A stretch of DNA of 64,000 nt from NCBI GenBank assembly GCA_028023455.1, contig JAQFVV010012497.1, forward strand, positions 1,986,001-2,050,000, given 5' to 3'. Below, one piece after another: positions 13,111-23,159 of the stretch. Below the pieces are notes generated by a model, which was not told the DNA's origin, searched no databases, and was given only the letters and a program-made list of their open reading frames with translations. The position numbers and the translations under genes were made by a program. Position 1 is the stretch's first letter. Each line of letters starts with the position of its first letter. Source of the DNA: Epiperipatus broadwayi. Lineage: Eukaryota > Onychophora > Udeonychophora > Euonychophora > Peripatidae.

Positions 13111-14190
13111 TGACTTTTAGCGGCCACAACTATTTCCCCCTCTATTTTAAAAAAAATTGAATATTTTTTTCGTACTATGTAATTGTAAAGTATATCTAAC
13201 TATAAATGTATTTTTTACATGAAGGTTAGTAAAAATTTTTTTAAAAAATTTAACATTTTTATGTATAGTTTTGAGCTATGCATATGAGGAAATTCCCGAA
13301 AACAGTGGCATCTTCGTGCATACCCCTAAATGCAAATTCCTGCAGGTAGGATGAAAACAAAGCTCCGCTGATACCAAATTGGTATTTTAGCTTACACTTT
13401 GCTTTCATCCACATATTTTCCACATTATTAGCATGGATAAGTTCATTGTCCGGGTCAACAAAGTTGTCTCGGTGGATAACAACAGAGTGAAGGCATATAC
13501 CATTATCTAGACCACTTATATTGCTATATGCACACTAGCCATCAGTGATTATATGCGTACCAGGTAAAATGTGTTGCTGTATGAGCAGTTCCAGAGTGGC
13601 AGCTGATATATCTTCAATTTTTGTTAAAAACACTTTCTTGACCATCTCTATCCCACCGAACACCCAATGGTCTTCTCTCATTGCCCCTCTATGGTGTTTT
13701 CGGTGAAAGAAATATGACTCATCAATCTCCACTATCCACGGTTCACCATTGTCACCAAATCCACTGATAAGTGCTGGATTTCTGTCGAAATATGTAGCAT
13801 ATTCTTCCCGGCAAAAATGTCACCAGTCTATGACCACTCATTCATTAACATCAGTCTTGCGAACAATAAAGTGCATTGGCAAATTATTTTAAGTTTTGCC
13901 ACATGTGAATGTTAATATTTAATAGTTTTTGTTTCGAAAAAAAATAAATTAATATTTTATAACCTAGTTCAAAATTGCACATAAAAATGTAAGTTTTCAT
14001 GTATTTTTTTTATTAACTGTCATATAAAAAATACATTTATAATTTGATATACTTTACAATTATATAGTACGAATAAAATAGAGTTCAATTTTTAAAAAAT
14101 AAATACAAATTTCTGCACGTAGGATGAAAACAAAATATAGTTCAATTTTTTAAAAATAGAGGGCGAAACGTTGTGGCCGTTAAAAGTCAA
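13111..14190 (-). mobile_element. Merlin (IS1595/ISXO2-like) DNA transposon, copy 1
   Basis: The ends are inverted repeats. The left end begins tgacttttagcggccacaac and the right end, reversed, begins tgacttttaacggccacaac. The similarity continues for more than 80 bp, with an insertion in the right copy. Between them lies a minus-strand ISXO2-like transposase remnant. The right terminal region carries an extra 29-bp segment (14106-14134) nearly identical to 13333-13361 inside the transposase gene. No convincing target duplication is visible. Merlin is the eukaryotic superfamily related to bacterial IS1016/IS1595. Confidence 0.75.
13259..13900 (-). pseudogene. Merlin transposase, DDE domain, two nonsense codons
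   Basis: This is a near-continuous minus-strand frame of about 210 codons. In order it shows FCREEYATYFDRNP, VEIDESYFFHRKHHRG, WVFGGIEM, ISAATLELLIQQHILPG, HIITDG, then NNVENMWMKAKCKL. These are the hallmarks of the ISXO2-like DDE domain: the first Asp in EIDES, the second in ITDG and the Glu in NNVE. A stop lies before FCREEY and another directly after ITDG. The frame closes at TAA (13259-13261). About 60-80 N-terminal residues expected for the family are missing, so the copy is also truncated internally next to the right terminal repeat. Confidence 0.8.
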
Positions 14191-14214
14191 CTTTACCCCA
14201 ATAGATATTAAAAT

Positions 14215-14358
14215 AATAGTAATAATAATAATCATAACTAAATGACTTATTGCTTGGGAGTTCATAAGAAGTTTGAGCACTGGAAGTAATGAAGCAGAAT
14301 TGTGATTTATGGATCTCGAGTTCCAGAGATGGCCACTATATTATCCATTAAACCATGC
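14215..14358 (+). repeat. Dispersed SINE-like family, fullest copy
   Basis: This copy gives the clearest consensus: gacttattgcttgggagttc, then gagcactggaagtaatgaag, then atttatggatctcgagttcc and a tail gatggccactatattatcc. Read in inverse, the second half could be a degenerate tRNA head: ggtataatggtgtagtggca in the related copy at 63838 stands for box A, and a GGTTTATGAATC-like piece stands for box B. The tRNA origin is inference. Confidence 0.6.
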
Positions 14359-15122
14359 AAAGCAGAGTTAATGTAATATTAATCCCTCAATACTTAAAAT
14401 TACTACCAATAATTATTATTTAAATTTTACATTTAATAAAATGAATAACGACCCCTCCCCCCCAAAAAAAAAATTTCAATTATAAAAACACTGTTAAGTA
14501 TAGTATTTAATAGTTATTTTGAATTGCTGTTATTATTTAATGTTTAATATTAATTTAAATTTTCTGAAACATATAGATAGGTTAAATATATGAGAGTGAA
14601 AAATGGTGGAGTGGGTGTGGTGAATATAATAATCTAGGAAAACTGAAAAACGACAGATTCTTAATTATCAAAGATCAAATATTAATAATTCACTTCTATT
14701 ATTATAAGAGCAATAACAATTATCTTTACCAACATCATTATTATTTTTAAAGTCAAATGGTAATAAATTTACTATATCCAAATATTAAACAAATTACTAG
14801 AATTATGAGGAAGCTTTCATAATTAATCTAGAATTACAATAGCTATTAAAAATAATTTAATCTGCATTATAACAACAAATTACGACAACCCACCTTAAAT
14901 AAAATGTTAAACGAATTTCATCACTATAATGGAAAGTTGTTCTTATATTATCATAATCTGCACATATATATATATATATTCTGCAACAGCAGTTTTATTG
15001 CAAGGTATATTTAACTGTTTCATCAACAGACATTTAGTGTCACAATGATGCATCTTCTTTTAGAATACAAAGTTGACTGAAAATATTAAAAAAAAATCAA
15101 ATTAAAAAGCAAATGATTAATA
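14359..15122. other. A+T-rich spacer, no gene
   Basis: Nothing is recognisable apart from an 8-9 nt C run near 14455 and an (AT)n tract near 14962. Confidence 0.5.
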
Positions 15123-15130
15123 TTCTAAAT

Positions 15131-15893
15131 TAGTGATGCACAACCTTTTTGCACTTGTGATCCCCACACTCAGACTAAAATTTCCATGACCCAATATATA
15201 TTTTTACCAAAGAAAAGTCATTTTACCACATACAAAATATAGATCTTCTTTGCTACTACCTTTATCATTTTCTGAATGTTTGGTTTTTATTACCCATTTA
15301 TTCATTAAAAATTTTAATTGCAAACTGTGTGACAAAAAATAAATATGATAAATGTGTAATGTTTGACTAAATATAAGTGTAATTTATATACTTGGAGATA
15401 TGTAATTATATAAAAGATTTGAACACAGATTTTCAAACTCCCTTCAACTATCCAATCTATCTCATACATGTGTAATAATCTTTGGTTCTTAGTAGATCTG
15501 TGGATTTGAAACAATTGTAATTTTTATAACTGGTACTGGTTTTAGAAAATGTATAAATTCAAGAATGTAATCACACATATCAATATTAGGAGGATACTAG
15601 CAAGAAGAACCAAATTCTGAGAATGAACCAGAGAAATGAGAACAATATAAGCAAAGTGCCTTTTATGCAAAGTGCCTTTTATACAAAGTGGATTGGAATA
15701 TAAAGAAGGAAGTGTTTAAACACAAAAGTGGTCAGATATACAATAATGAGTTGAACAATTTTTCATATATTTTTTAATAGTGTTTAAGTTTTTGCTTTTT
15801 CAATTACAAAATTTATTATCTAAATTTTCATGACTCCCAATAATTTTTCTGTGACCCCTTGAGGAGTCGCAACTCACAAGTTGCACACTGCTG
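15131..15893. mobile_element. Non-autonomous hAT element (MITE) with exact 8-bp TSD
   Basis: The element is flanked by an exact duplication ttctaaat (15123-15130 and 15894-15901), the 8-bp size made by hAT transposases. The left end reads tagtgatgcacaacc and the right end, reversed, reads cagcagtgtgcaac. Both fit the hAT pattern (C/T)AG-G-TG--CAAC, and a GTGATCCC / GGGGTCAC segment lies just inside each end. The 763-bp interior has no transposase. It includes a copy, at 15414-15480, of the repeat that forms the palindrome at 59284-59940. Confidence 0.8.
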
Positions 15894-16474
15894 TTCTAAA
15901 TGAGGATAACTGTGTATTTTTATTTTGATTAACATAAATAAATAAACAACACTTTTATTTAGTTTTTTTTTTTTTTTAATATCAAGATTCACAGTCCTGA
16001 AATAAAACATAAGCTTATAGTAAAATCTGATTCTACATATTCCCACACAATCATTTTATACTGATATAGATAATAGATTTATTAGTATATAGTAACCTTT
16101 TAAAAATATGCACATTTATCAGAAACTAACTTGATTTTTTGAAAGAAATAAAATCACTTTTTATTAACATTAATTTAATAACATCATTATTTTAATGTAA
16201 GAAGTATCAGTACTTTAGTATTATCCCTACAACGTAGGGGAGATAGGACACCTTTTCACATCTGCAATAAATGTGTAATCTTGCGATCATGTCAAATTGA
16301 AATGAAATAAACACTGTGATGTTTATCTGATCTCGTGTGAAAATGTGTTTTTCTTTATCAACATGGTCTTTTTTTTTTTTTTTAATATTTTGACATTTTC
16401 AGTTATTGCATTTGTATTTCAATTGTGTTTTTATTTGTGAAGAGTAAAAAATGATGAGAGCTTTTTTTTCAAGA

Positions 16475-16629
16475 AGAAATAATCAAGCCAGATGAATTCT
16501 CCCTGAACTATGGATGTTTGGGGTTTATGTATGAAGACTGATGAATGTTTTATCACCAAAATCCAAAACAGGACAGTGGTGACTCTGATGAAAGCCATCA
16601 AACATAATGTCAAAGAGGGTTCCACTATA
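16475..16629 (+). pseudogene. ISXO2-like transposase, first part, interrupted
   Basis: The plus strand encodes ITKIQNRTVVTLMKAIKHNV followed by KEGSTI, equivalent to the VEDRSAATL-LIQ-ILPGTTI block of ISXO2 DDE transposases. A frame change lies upstream around a WMFG sequence that stands for WVFGG. The reading frame stops abruptly at 16629, where a transposon with TA duplications begins. It resumes at 17638 in the correct frame: removing the insert and one TA joins the codons for GSTI directly to those for HSDFW, the second catalytic Asp block. The open minus-strand frame across this stretch is a shadow. Confidence 0.75.
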
Positions 16630-17635
16630 CACCTGGGTCTCATTTTACGTGAATTTATTTAATGCAATTTTGAAGTTACGCGATTCATGTTTCTTCGGAA
16701 GTCGAACTCCAATAATGCGCTATTACATTAAATAATAAATTTCGCGCACTTACGTCATATTGAAAGTAATAGCACATTATTGGAATTTGACTTTCATCTT
16801 AGTAATTTCAATATTTTCAGTGCTTTATAATATTAAGATTTTATGCAATAATGAAAATAAAATCATGATTTCCACATTTTATGTATACCCAACATTAAAT
16901 TTTACAAGATTATAATGTAAATTTGTTCAAACATTGTGCGTGTTAATTTTGCATTTTAAATCACATTCTGTTTTTGCTTTTTAAAAAAGAACGTAATCAA
17001 TTATTAATCATTTAGTGTCCGCAAGTTTATTTTTAATTATTTTCTTATTAATGACACTAATCACGAATGTGCTCTTAAATTCCAACGAGAGCTAAATGGT
17101 TGTATGTCTGGATATCACGAGCTTTATAAACAATTAATAAAATCATCGTCTCAAAGATTAATTACTAATTATGTTGTCACCAGAAAACCATTAACACAAC
17201 ATGAGAGTGAAGTTGGTGCTAGTTGTATTTCCTCTTGTGAAGAATCTGATTTTTTTACCAGTTTGCAAACGAACCTGTTTATCGGCAAGTAGCGATAATA
17301 ATTAAAACGTATATAAAAAAATGTCAATTACTGTACTGTAAATTATGCATAAAAATATATTGTTTTGAATAAAATTAATTATTATAGTTAAAAAAAGTTT
17401 GTCTTGTATCAATTTTTTTCAAATTTGAAATTTTTTATTAGTCATATTTTATTTCCTTATTTTTTTTCCGCAAATTTTAAAGTAATTTTATGTTGGTGCT
17501 TTGCTTTTATGCAATTTTTGAAAAATCACAGTCCGTATCCCCCCTTTTCAAGGTAAGTTACGTCTATTTTTGTACGATTTTTTTTGCGTGTGTTTTCTGA
17601 GGAACCTATCTATCACGTAAAAAGAGACCCAGGTG
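16630..17635 (+). mobile_element. TA-flanked TIR transposon inserted in a Merlin gene
   Basis: The 23-bp terminal inverted repeats differ at one position. Both begin CACCTGGGTCTC and end TTTTACGTGA (16630-16652 and 17613-17635). The flanking dinucleotide is TA on both sides, as made by Tc1/mariner/pogo-type transposases. Near the left end an internal hairpin is formed by caataatgcgctatta (about 16710) and its near-inverse tagcacattattgg. The plus-strand frame at 17041-17292 ends in KSSSQRLITNYVVTRK and may be a remnant of a pogo/Tigger-like C-terminus; that is a weak match. The length, 1006 bp, suggests a deletion derivative. Confidence 0.85.
17104..17292 (+). pseudogene. Possible pogo/Tigger-like C-terminal remnant
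   Basis: This frame extends upstream without a stop to about 17041 and includes CALKFQRELNGCMSGYHELY and the S/Q-rich ITNYVV segment. Tigger/pogo proteins often end with helical acidic stretches followed by K-Q-S-ITDFF-like motifs, which this resembles loosely. No DDE motif remains. It could be an unrelated open frame. Its position inside a TA-flanked element is the better argument. Confidence 0.3.
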
Positions 17636-17637
17636 TA

Positions 17638-17950
17638 CATTCAGACTTCTGGAAGGAGTAAAAAATTGATGAATTGACAAATTCCAGTTATGAGCATTTT
17701 TGTGTGAAACACATATAACTTTGTGAATCCAGAAACTGGGGTTCTCACACAGAACATTGAAAGACTGTGGGGTTCTGTGAAATGGCGAAATAAGCAGCAG
17801 TGAGGAACATCAAGGCAATGCCTCAACTCATACCTGGCAGAATTTATGTGGCATAGATTATACAAAAATGACAATGCATTCATTTCCATGCTTCCGCCAG
17901 GATGAAAAGTTAATAAAAGTCTTATAATATATAATTCTTTATTTTTATGC
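17638..17950 (+). pseudogene. ISXO2-like transposase, second part
   Basis: The frame resumes with HSDFWKE at the insertion scar. After a frame change it reads NFVNPETGVLTQNIERLWGS and then YLAEFMWHRLYKNDNAFISM. The family pattern is HFVDP-TG-HTQNIE-W followed by YL-EF-WR--Y, so the catalytic Glu block (TQNIE) is preserved. Stops and at least one frameshift break the protein. The 103-codon minus-strand frame here is a shadow. Confidence 0.8.
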
Positions 17951-18250
17951 ATTTTTATTTATCTTCTTAAAAAAAAAAACATTTATTAGCATTTCTGTGA
18001 AAAATCCTGACATACTGTGCAATCACAAGTTCACTAAAACTACATTTTTGGAGGAAAAATTTTCAGTAGAGATCTCTATTTTGTGTGGTAAAAGTAAATG
18101 CTAAATTGCTTGTTTCAATGTGACAATTCCTGTTATATATTAGACAGTAAATAGTGTATGTGTATATTTTATGTATTTTTATAAATAATATTTAAAAACA
18201 TAATAATTTAGTAATTATAAATTTTATTAAACGCCCATTATTATATTAAG

Positions 18251-18447
18251 TAATAATTTACTAAGGCTGTAACCTTAGAAATAAGCTTCTGAAAAATACG
18301 AAGGTAGGGACCTCTATAGGTCTTAAAACACAACCTTAGAAATAAGCGTCTGAAAAACACAAGCTTGTGTTTTAAGACCTATAGAGGTCCCTACCTTCGT
18401 ATTTTTCAGACGCTTATTTCTAAGGTTACAGCCTTAGTAAATTATTA
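18251..18447. repeat. Near-perfect 83-bp foldback with 31-nt loop
   Basis: The arms at 18251-18333 and 18365-18447 are inverse copies with one mismatch that I can find (aagcttctg against aagcgtctg). The loop (18334-18364) is itself another copy of part of the left arm: ccttagaaataagcgtctga repeats the sequence at 18273 with the right-arm variant. The sequence acataataatttagt occurs at 18198-18212 and again at 18447-18461, so the foldback is bracketed by a 15-bp direct repeat. It has no coding capacity. It is probably a young MITE/foldback insertion or a templated-repair product. Confidence 0.9.
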
Positions 18448-18789
18448 CATAATAATTTAGTGTTTGTTTTGTGTATATTTAAAGTAACATTTGGAAGTCG
18501 TGTAATATGATATTTTACATATTTTTGGGGGCAAGAAAATGTACTTTTTAAGATAGCAAATCAATTTGTTCTTTATGTAACATGTTGTTTTTAATATTGA
18601 TTTATATATTGTTATGAATTTTAAGGTTTTTAGTGTGAAAGTCATATATTATACTTTTAATGTGAAAAGTTGTATATACTTGTGTATGGCAAATCAAATT
18701 TTTTTTTTCAAATGGTCTTTTTTAATATCCATTTCATGCTCAAAATCAAACATATCTTTCTTATTTTTTGTATACTTTTAATCGAGTAT

Positions 18790-19012
18790 TTGTCCTACAA
18801 CATGGAGCATGTATTAGACCTGCTGCACCTTTTCACATCTGTATCAACCTGCCGATAACTTTGTAAATGTTGCGAAAATATCATGTACAAGATCTGTGTA
18901 CACATTATTTTGGTCAGATCACAAGATTACAAAGTTATCAATGGATTGATATGAATGTGAAAAGGCACAGAAGGTCTAAGACATGCTCCATGTTGGAGGA
19001 CTAATACTAAAG
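18790..19012. repeat. Inverted terminal-repeat pair of Merlin copy 2
   Basis: The left arm (about 18790-18865) contains cctacaacatggagcatg, ccttttcacatctgtatc and gataactttgtaa. The right arm (about 18930-19012) contains their inverses, ending catgctccatgttggagg. The right arm is the right terminus of the 16.2-19.0 kb Merlin element. The left arm is an extra copy in the orientation of the element's left end. This could be a solo MITE of the same family abutting the end. Confidence 0.7.
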
Positions 19013-19029
19013 TACTGAAGTATCATTTC

Positions 19030-20590
19030 ATAAAAATACATGATTGCACAATTATTCAGTTTTGCATGGATATGATTTATACATTCTAACTAATTGTAAC
19101 TTACAAACATTTGCAGTTAAGTTAACATTACCTGTTTTCAAACTTTCCATTCCATGTTCATAAGATGTACTTCTTATACATATTATTGTTATAATACAAA
19201 TTAATAAAAACAACAACACTATTTTAAAACAGCAAACAAGAATTATGGTGCATGCTGAATTATTTATATGAACACTTAAGAAGTCTATGAATTAAATAAT
19301 TGTAGTAACACACATACAAACACAAAATATTAGAATTTAAATATATCTTAACTTGGTTTCAGATTATATTTTTACATTTTTGGTAATAAATCCCAAACAT
19401 GTAGACTCTTTTCATAAAAACTGGTTTACAGAAATAACCAATTCATAGAATGCAAAATTTTTAGATCAGATGAGGCATAATAACTTCATCTAATTAATCT
19501 TAATTTTATGTTAGTGATAAAAAAGTAATGAATTACAATTTAATAACTTTTAAAATAAACAATGATTTATATATATATATATTATTTAATCTTATTTATT
19601 TATCATACAATATTTTTCAATTATTAATTAAAATAAATATGTTTGCTATGAAAACTTTATATAAGAAGACATAATTATGTATATTATTATTATATGCTAA
19701 TATTAATTCCTTTAACTTTAAGATTTTATACTGCACTGTCTTCATTTGTAAAAAAAAAAAAAAAAAAAAATAAGTACCTTTATAAACACAACTTTTTTTG
19801 TTGAAGCAAAGATTAAGTTATCAAATAAATCATTTCATCTTATCTTTAGAACAAATTAACTAAAATCCTAGAGGTTTAATAAAATTGTTGTTAAAAAGAG
19901 AAAAATTGAACACAATATATTCTTAATCTCTTACTTAGTAGTAATTGAATAGACTAATGGATTGAAAAACTTGTAAAAAAAAAAAAAAAAGATAAGATCT
20001 GAGTGAAAGATTTAAAAAAAAGGTAATTCAAAAATAAAAAAAAAGAGGAAATTTACATATATGGTTTTTTTCCTTACTAAAAAATAACACAAAATAGCTA
20101 TTAAGATGTGAAAAAATAGTTGGATAAAAATATTTAAAAACAACAGTCATGGTATATTGAAACACATTTAAAAAAAAACAAAAACTTCTAGCCATAACTT
20201 TAAAACAGCAGTGAGCAAGACCAAGAAATCTTGGAGTGACCACCTAAATTAAGAGAAAATATTGGTATTCATGCTACACTAAACTATTTCAGATAATTGT
20301 ACATAAAAGAATATATACTTTTTTTTTGCAAAAATATGGCTACTAAAAAATGAGAATCAGCTCTTCACTACTGAGACAGCTATATGTAGTGAGATATGCT
20401 ATCTGATGAATGTATTAGACAATACAATGCCTTCATTCAAAATACATGATAATGAATACATTAATTATAAATCCAACATCATGCAATAGTAACATCAAAT
20501 AACATTCAATCGTTCATGAAAACAATAGCCTTATTTTTTGTTGTGACAAGTACACAAATTTAAATAGTTTATTATAAATAAAAAAAGTAT
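19030..20590. other. A+T-rich intronic DNA, no gene
   Basis: It contains several A runs (for example 19750-19770 and 19976-19990) and no recognisable coding sequence. Confidence 0.5.
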
Positions 20591-20596
20591 TGTCAA

Positions 20597-20668
20597 GCTT
20601 TGGTGGGCTAACGGTTAGCATAGCTGCCTTCCAAGCAGTTGGCCTGGGTTTGCTTCCCAGTCAACACA
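20597..20668 (+). tRNA. tRNA-Gly(TCC)-like sequence, probably a pseudogene
   Basis: This is a 72-nt sequence with the order of a tRNA-Gly(UCC): ggttagcatagctgccttcc over the D arm and anticodon arm, anticodon TCC in a CTTCCAA loop, and a perfect T stem CTGGG/CCCAG. The anticodon stem GCTGC/GCAGT also pairs with one wobble. Against function, the T loop reads TTTGCTT rather than TTCGANT and the acceptor stem has two mismatches. It could be a nuclear tRNA pseudogene or the head of a SINE. The following sequence reaches only a short T stretch. Confidence 0.55.
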
Positions 20669-20984
20669 TTTGTCATATGAAGGGGAAAAAAAGTATTTTA
20701 TCATATTTTAAAAATGGAGTGTAATATCTGAAACATGTAAAGAAAAAAAAGATGTACAATTTTAATACAGACTGGGAAGAACAATTTTTCTTCATATGGT
20801 AAATGCAATGTGGTATATTATATAGTATGTCATTTCCAAAAAAAAAAAAAACAAAAAAAACATTGAAAGACATGTTATAACCATACATACAAATTTTGAT
20901 GGATATTTTTTGGCAAAAAGTGAAATGCACAAAAGTTATAAAAATTTAAAACACAACTAACCAACCAACAATTATATTTTATTA

Positions 20985-22605
20985 AAACCATTATTAAATC
21001 TAAAGCTGTGACAGTTGCAACATTTGGTGTGAGTGCGAGTTATGTATTAACAAAATATAAGAAATCTTTTACGGACAGAGAAATGATAAAAGAAATATTT
21101 CCAGACACTAGATATTCATCATTTGATTCATTCAAGAAAAAAAAAAGACATTATTTCCGCAATTAATATATACAACTTTTCCATAGAACTATCATGCATC
21201 TTATAGAAATTATAAATTCTGATAATTGAAGATATGAATAACCTCATTTGTTTTTCTTTGCAATTTGATGAATCTCATGACATACTCTCAGCATTGTATT
21301 TTTACAAGAATGGTTTTTAAGAATATAAAAGATGAATTATTAAAAATATTATCTTTAAAGAAAAAATAAAAACAGTGGTGAAGACGTTTATTGCATTTTC
21401 AAAAAATATGTAGAAAAGAAAGTTCAATTTATAAAGTTGTATCAATGATAGCTGATCAGACACCATCAATGATCAAAATAATTAATAGTTCTTGACTATG
21501 TGAACCAGAAATGATGATTTCCCAGATTTTCTTTCATATCGTAGCATAATTTATTAGGACTAATTCTGAATATGTATCATATTATAGGAATCTGAGATAA
21601 AAAGTCTTCAGAAAAAAATGTTTGGACTCATCTAGGAAAAAATGAATGTAAGGTAAATTGTTATATCATGCAGATGTTCAATGGTTAAGCTGAGGAATAT
21701 TTTTACAAAGATTCAGATACCTATTAGAAGATGTAAAAGATTTTAAAATCAAAGGACGAAGTATATATTGATGGATTTGGCTTTCACTGTTGACATAACT
21801 AATCATCTTAATGAATTTAATTTACAATTGCAAAAAATAAATAAAACAATAGCGGAAGTGATTTAATATGTTAATACCTTTAAAAATAAATTAATGCCTT
21901 TATCAATATGATTAATATAGATAGAAACTGGAAAAATTTCAAAAATATTTCTAAAGAACTATCAAAACATGAAAATACATTCGAGAAAGAAAAATATTAC
22001 AAAAAAAATAATTCTTCCAAATTTGAGACGTTCCCAAGAATTTATCAGACTAGAATCAATAATTAATTACCTTTATATGTTATCCATTTGACAATGTTAA
22101 TGTGAAACAAATGCTTGAAAATATAAATAATGCATTGTTATCTGTGGAACAAAATAAAATTTTTCTCCTGCAAAATGACATAATTTTAAAAGCACACCAT
22201 TCAAAACCTAAACATTACTTTTGGAGTCTAATGAATGAAAAAAATTATCAATTTTTTAAAAAAGATGCACATTGTTATTATTATTTTTTTTGGTTTTGTC
22301 TATCTACACAAGTTGATATTTTCAACAATGAATATAATTAAGTCAAAATCCTGTTCCCATTTCACAGAATGCCATGTAGAATCATGTGCAAGAGTAGAGA
22401 TTAGTAATTATATATCAGATATTCAAGATTAGCTGACAATAAGCAATGTACTTATCTCCACAAGGCAATATTTTCAACAAAGAATATAATTAAGTCAAAA
22501 TCCTATTCAAATCTCACAGAAGGTCATGTTAGAATTCTCTGCAAGACTAGAGATTAGTAATTATATACTCAGCTATTTAAGATTAGGTGACAACAAGCAA
22601 TGTAA
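20985..22605 (+). pseudogene. Second hAT transposase remnant (ZBED5-like)
   Basis: This runs on the plus strand, in order. SASYVLTKYKKSFTDREMIK (about 21030) corresponds to the VAL-IA-A-KPFT-GE region. DVQWL and a degraded RF block follow near 21670-21710. MDLAFTVDITNHLNEFNLQL (about 21770) matches DLAFLVDIT-HLN-LNL-LQ. KNNSSKFETFPRIY appears near 22010, and FSTMNIIKSKSCSHFTECHV (about 22320) matches the hAT dimerisation end FS-MNIIKSKYRS-LTD-H. Many frameshifts and stops are present. The C-terminal block is duplicated in tandem. I could not place terminal repeats. Confidence 0.75.
22307..22605 (+). repeat. Tandem duplication of a hAT C-terminal block, about 147 bp
   Basis: Copy 1 (about 22307-22451) and copy 2 (about 22458-22605) share gatattttcaacaatgaa / aatattttcaacaaagaa, attaagtcaaaatcct, tagagattagtaattata and caagcaatgta-type ends. 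Divergence of roughly one site in ten suggests the duplication is old. Confidence 0.75.
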
Positions 22606-22990
22606 AGCATGGACAACTTAATATATTTTTGTGCTCCTACTTAAAATTTATTTTTTATACTGAATTTGCTGTTGTAAATTGAATTGTTTTGAAAATAAAT
22701 AATTATTAGCAATAATTGAGAAAATTATAAGTAACTCTTGCCCTGCAAAAATCTGTTCACTCTTGTTTTAGGGATTTGGTATAATTAGTTTTGTCCAAAG
22801 TTTCTATTTCTTCACCTGTTTCTTTTAAGATAACAATAATAATTTCATCATTTCTCAGAACTTTTCCCTTCTTCATAGATTTAATCACATGTGTCAACTT
22901 TTCATTTAAAATACTTGGTAATTTAGCATATGGAGCAATTGAAATGGTTATTTTGGTTTCTTCTTCTTTATTATTATACAAGTTTTTACT
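22600..22990 (-). pseudogene. RTE-like LINE fragment, start of RT domain
   Basis: The minus-strand frame 22981-22757 reads ISIAPYAKLPSILNEKLTHV, then IKSMKKGKVLRNDEI and ILKETGEEIETL. This is the segment just before RT motif 1 in RTE-type ORF2, where I-SLK-GKAPGPDGI is followed by LK-GGEE. A second piece of the same strand and type lies at 24300-24480, so a single element may have been split by the sequence between. Confidence 0.65.
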
Positions 22991-23159
22991 TGATTTATGG
23001 AAAGGTCAATGTTTCGATTTAAATATTATACCTATTCAGTTCTGTACTGTAGTTAAAAGCACATGTAATGATTTTTTTCCAGAGTGTTTTTTTTTCAAAA
23101 AGTTTTATTCCATATGTCTTTTGTAAAATACCATATTTTTTTAAAATCCAGAAATGTAC

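Larger units (their letters stand above)
16208..19017 (+). mobile_element. Merlin (ISXO2-like) transposon, copy 2, with nested insertions
   Basis: The termini are inverted repeats. The left end reads cagtactttagtattatcc and the right end, reversed, reads cagtactttagtattagtcc. The similarity continues through a shared ccttttcacat block about 50-60 bp in. The sequence aagtat lies flush outside both ends (16202-16207 and 19018-19023); extended by the following bases it suggests a 6-8 bp target duplication, near the 8-9 bp usual for Merlin. The interior holds a plus-strand ISXO2-like transposase remnant split by a TA-flanked transposon (16630-17635), a foldback (18251-18447), and an extra inverse copy of the terminal repeat (about 18790-18865) next to the right end. 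Confidence 0.65.

Noticed and set aside
17641-17952. 103-codon minus-strand frame
   Set aside because: The plus strand here encodes the ISXO2-like block with TQNIE; the minus frame is a shadow.
22791-23126. 111-codon plus-strand hydrophobic frame
   Set aside because: It is antisense to the RTE fragment over its first half, and the second half is T-rich.
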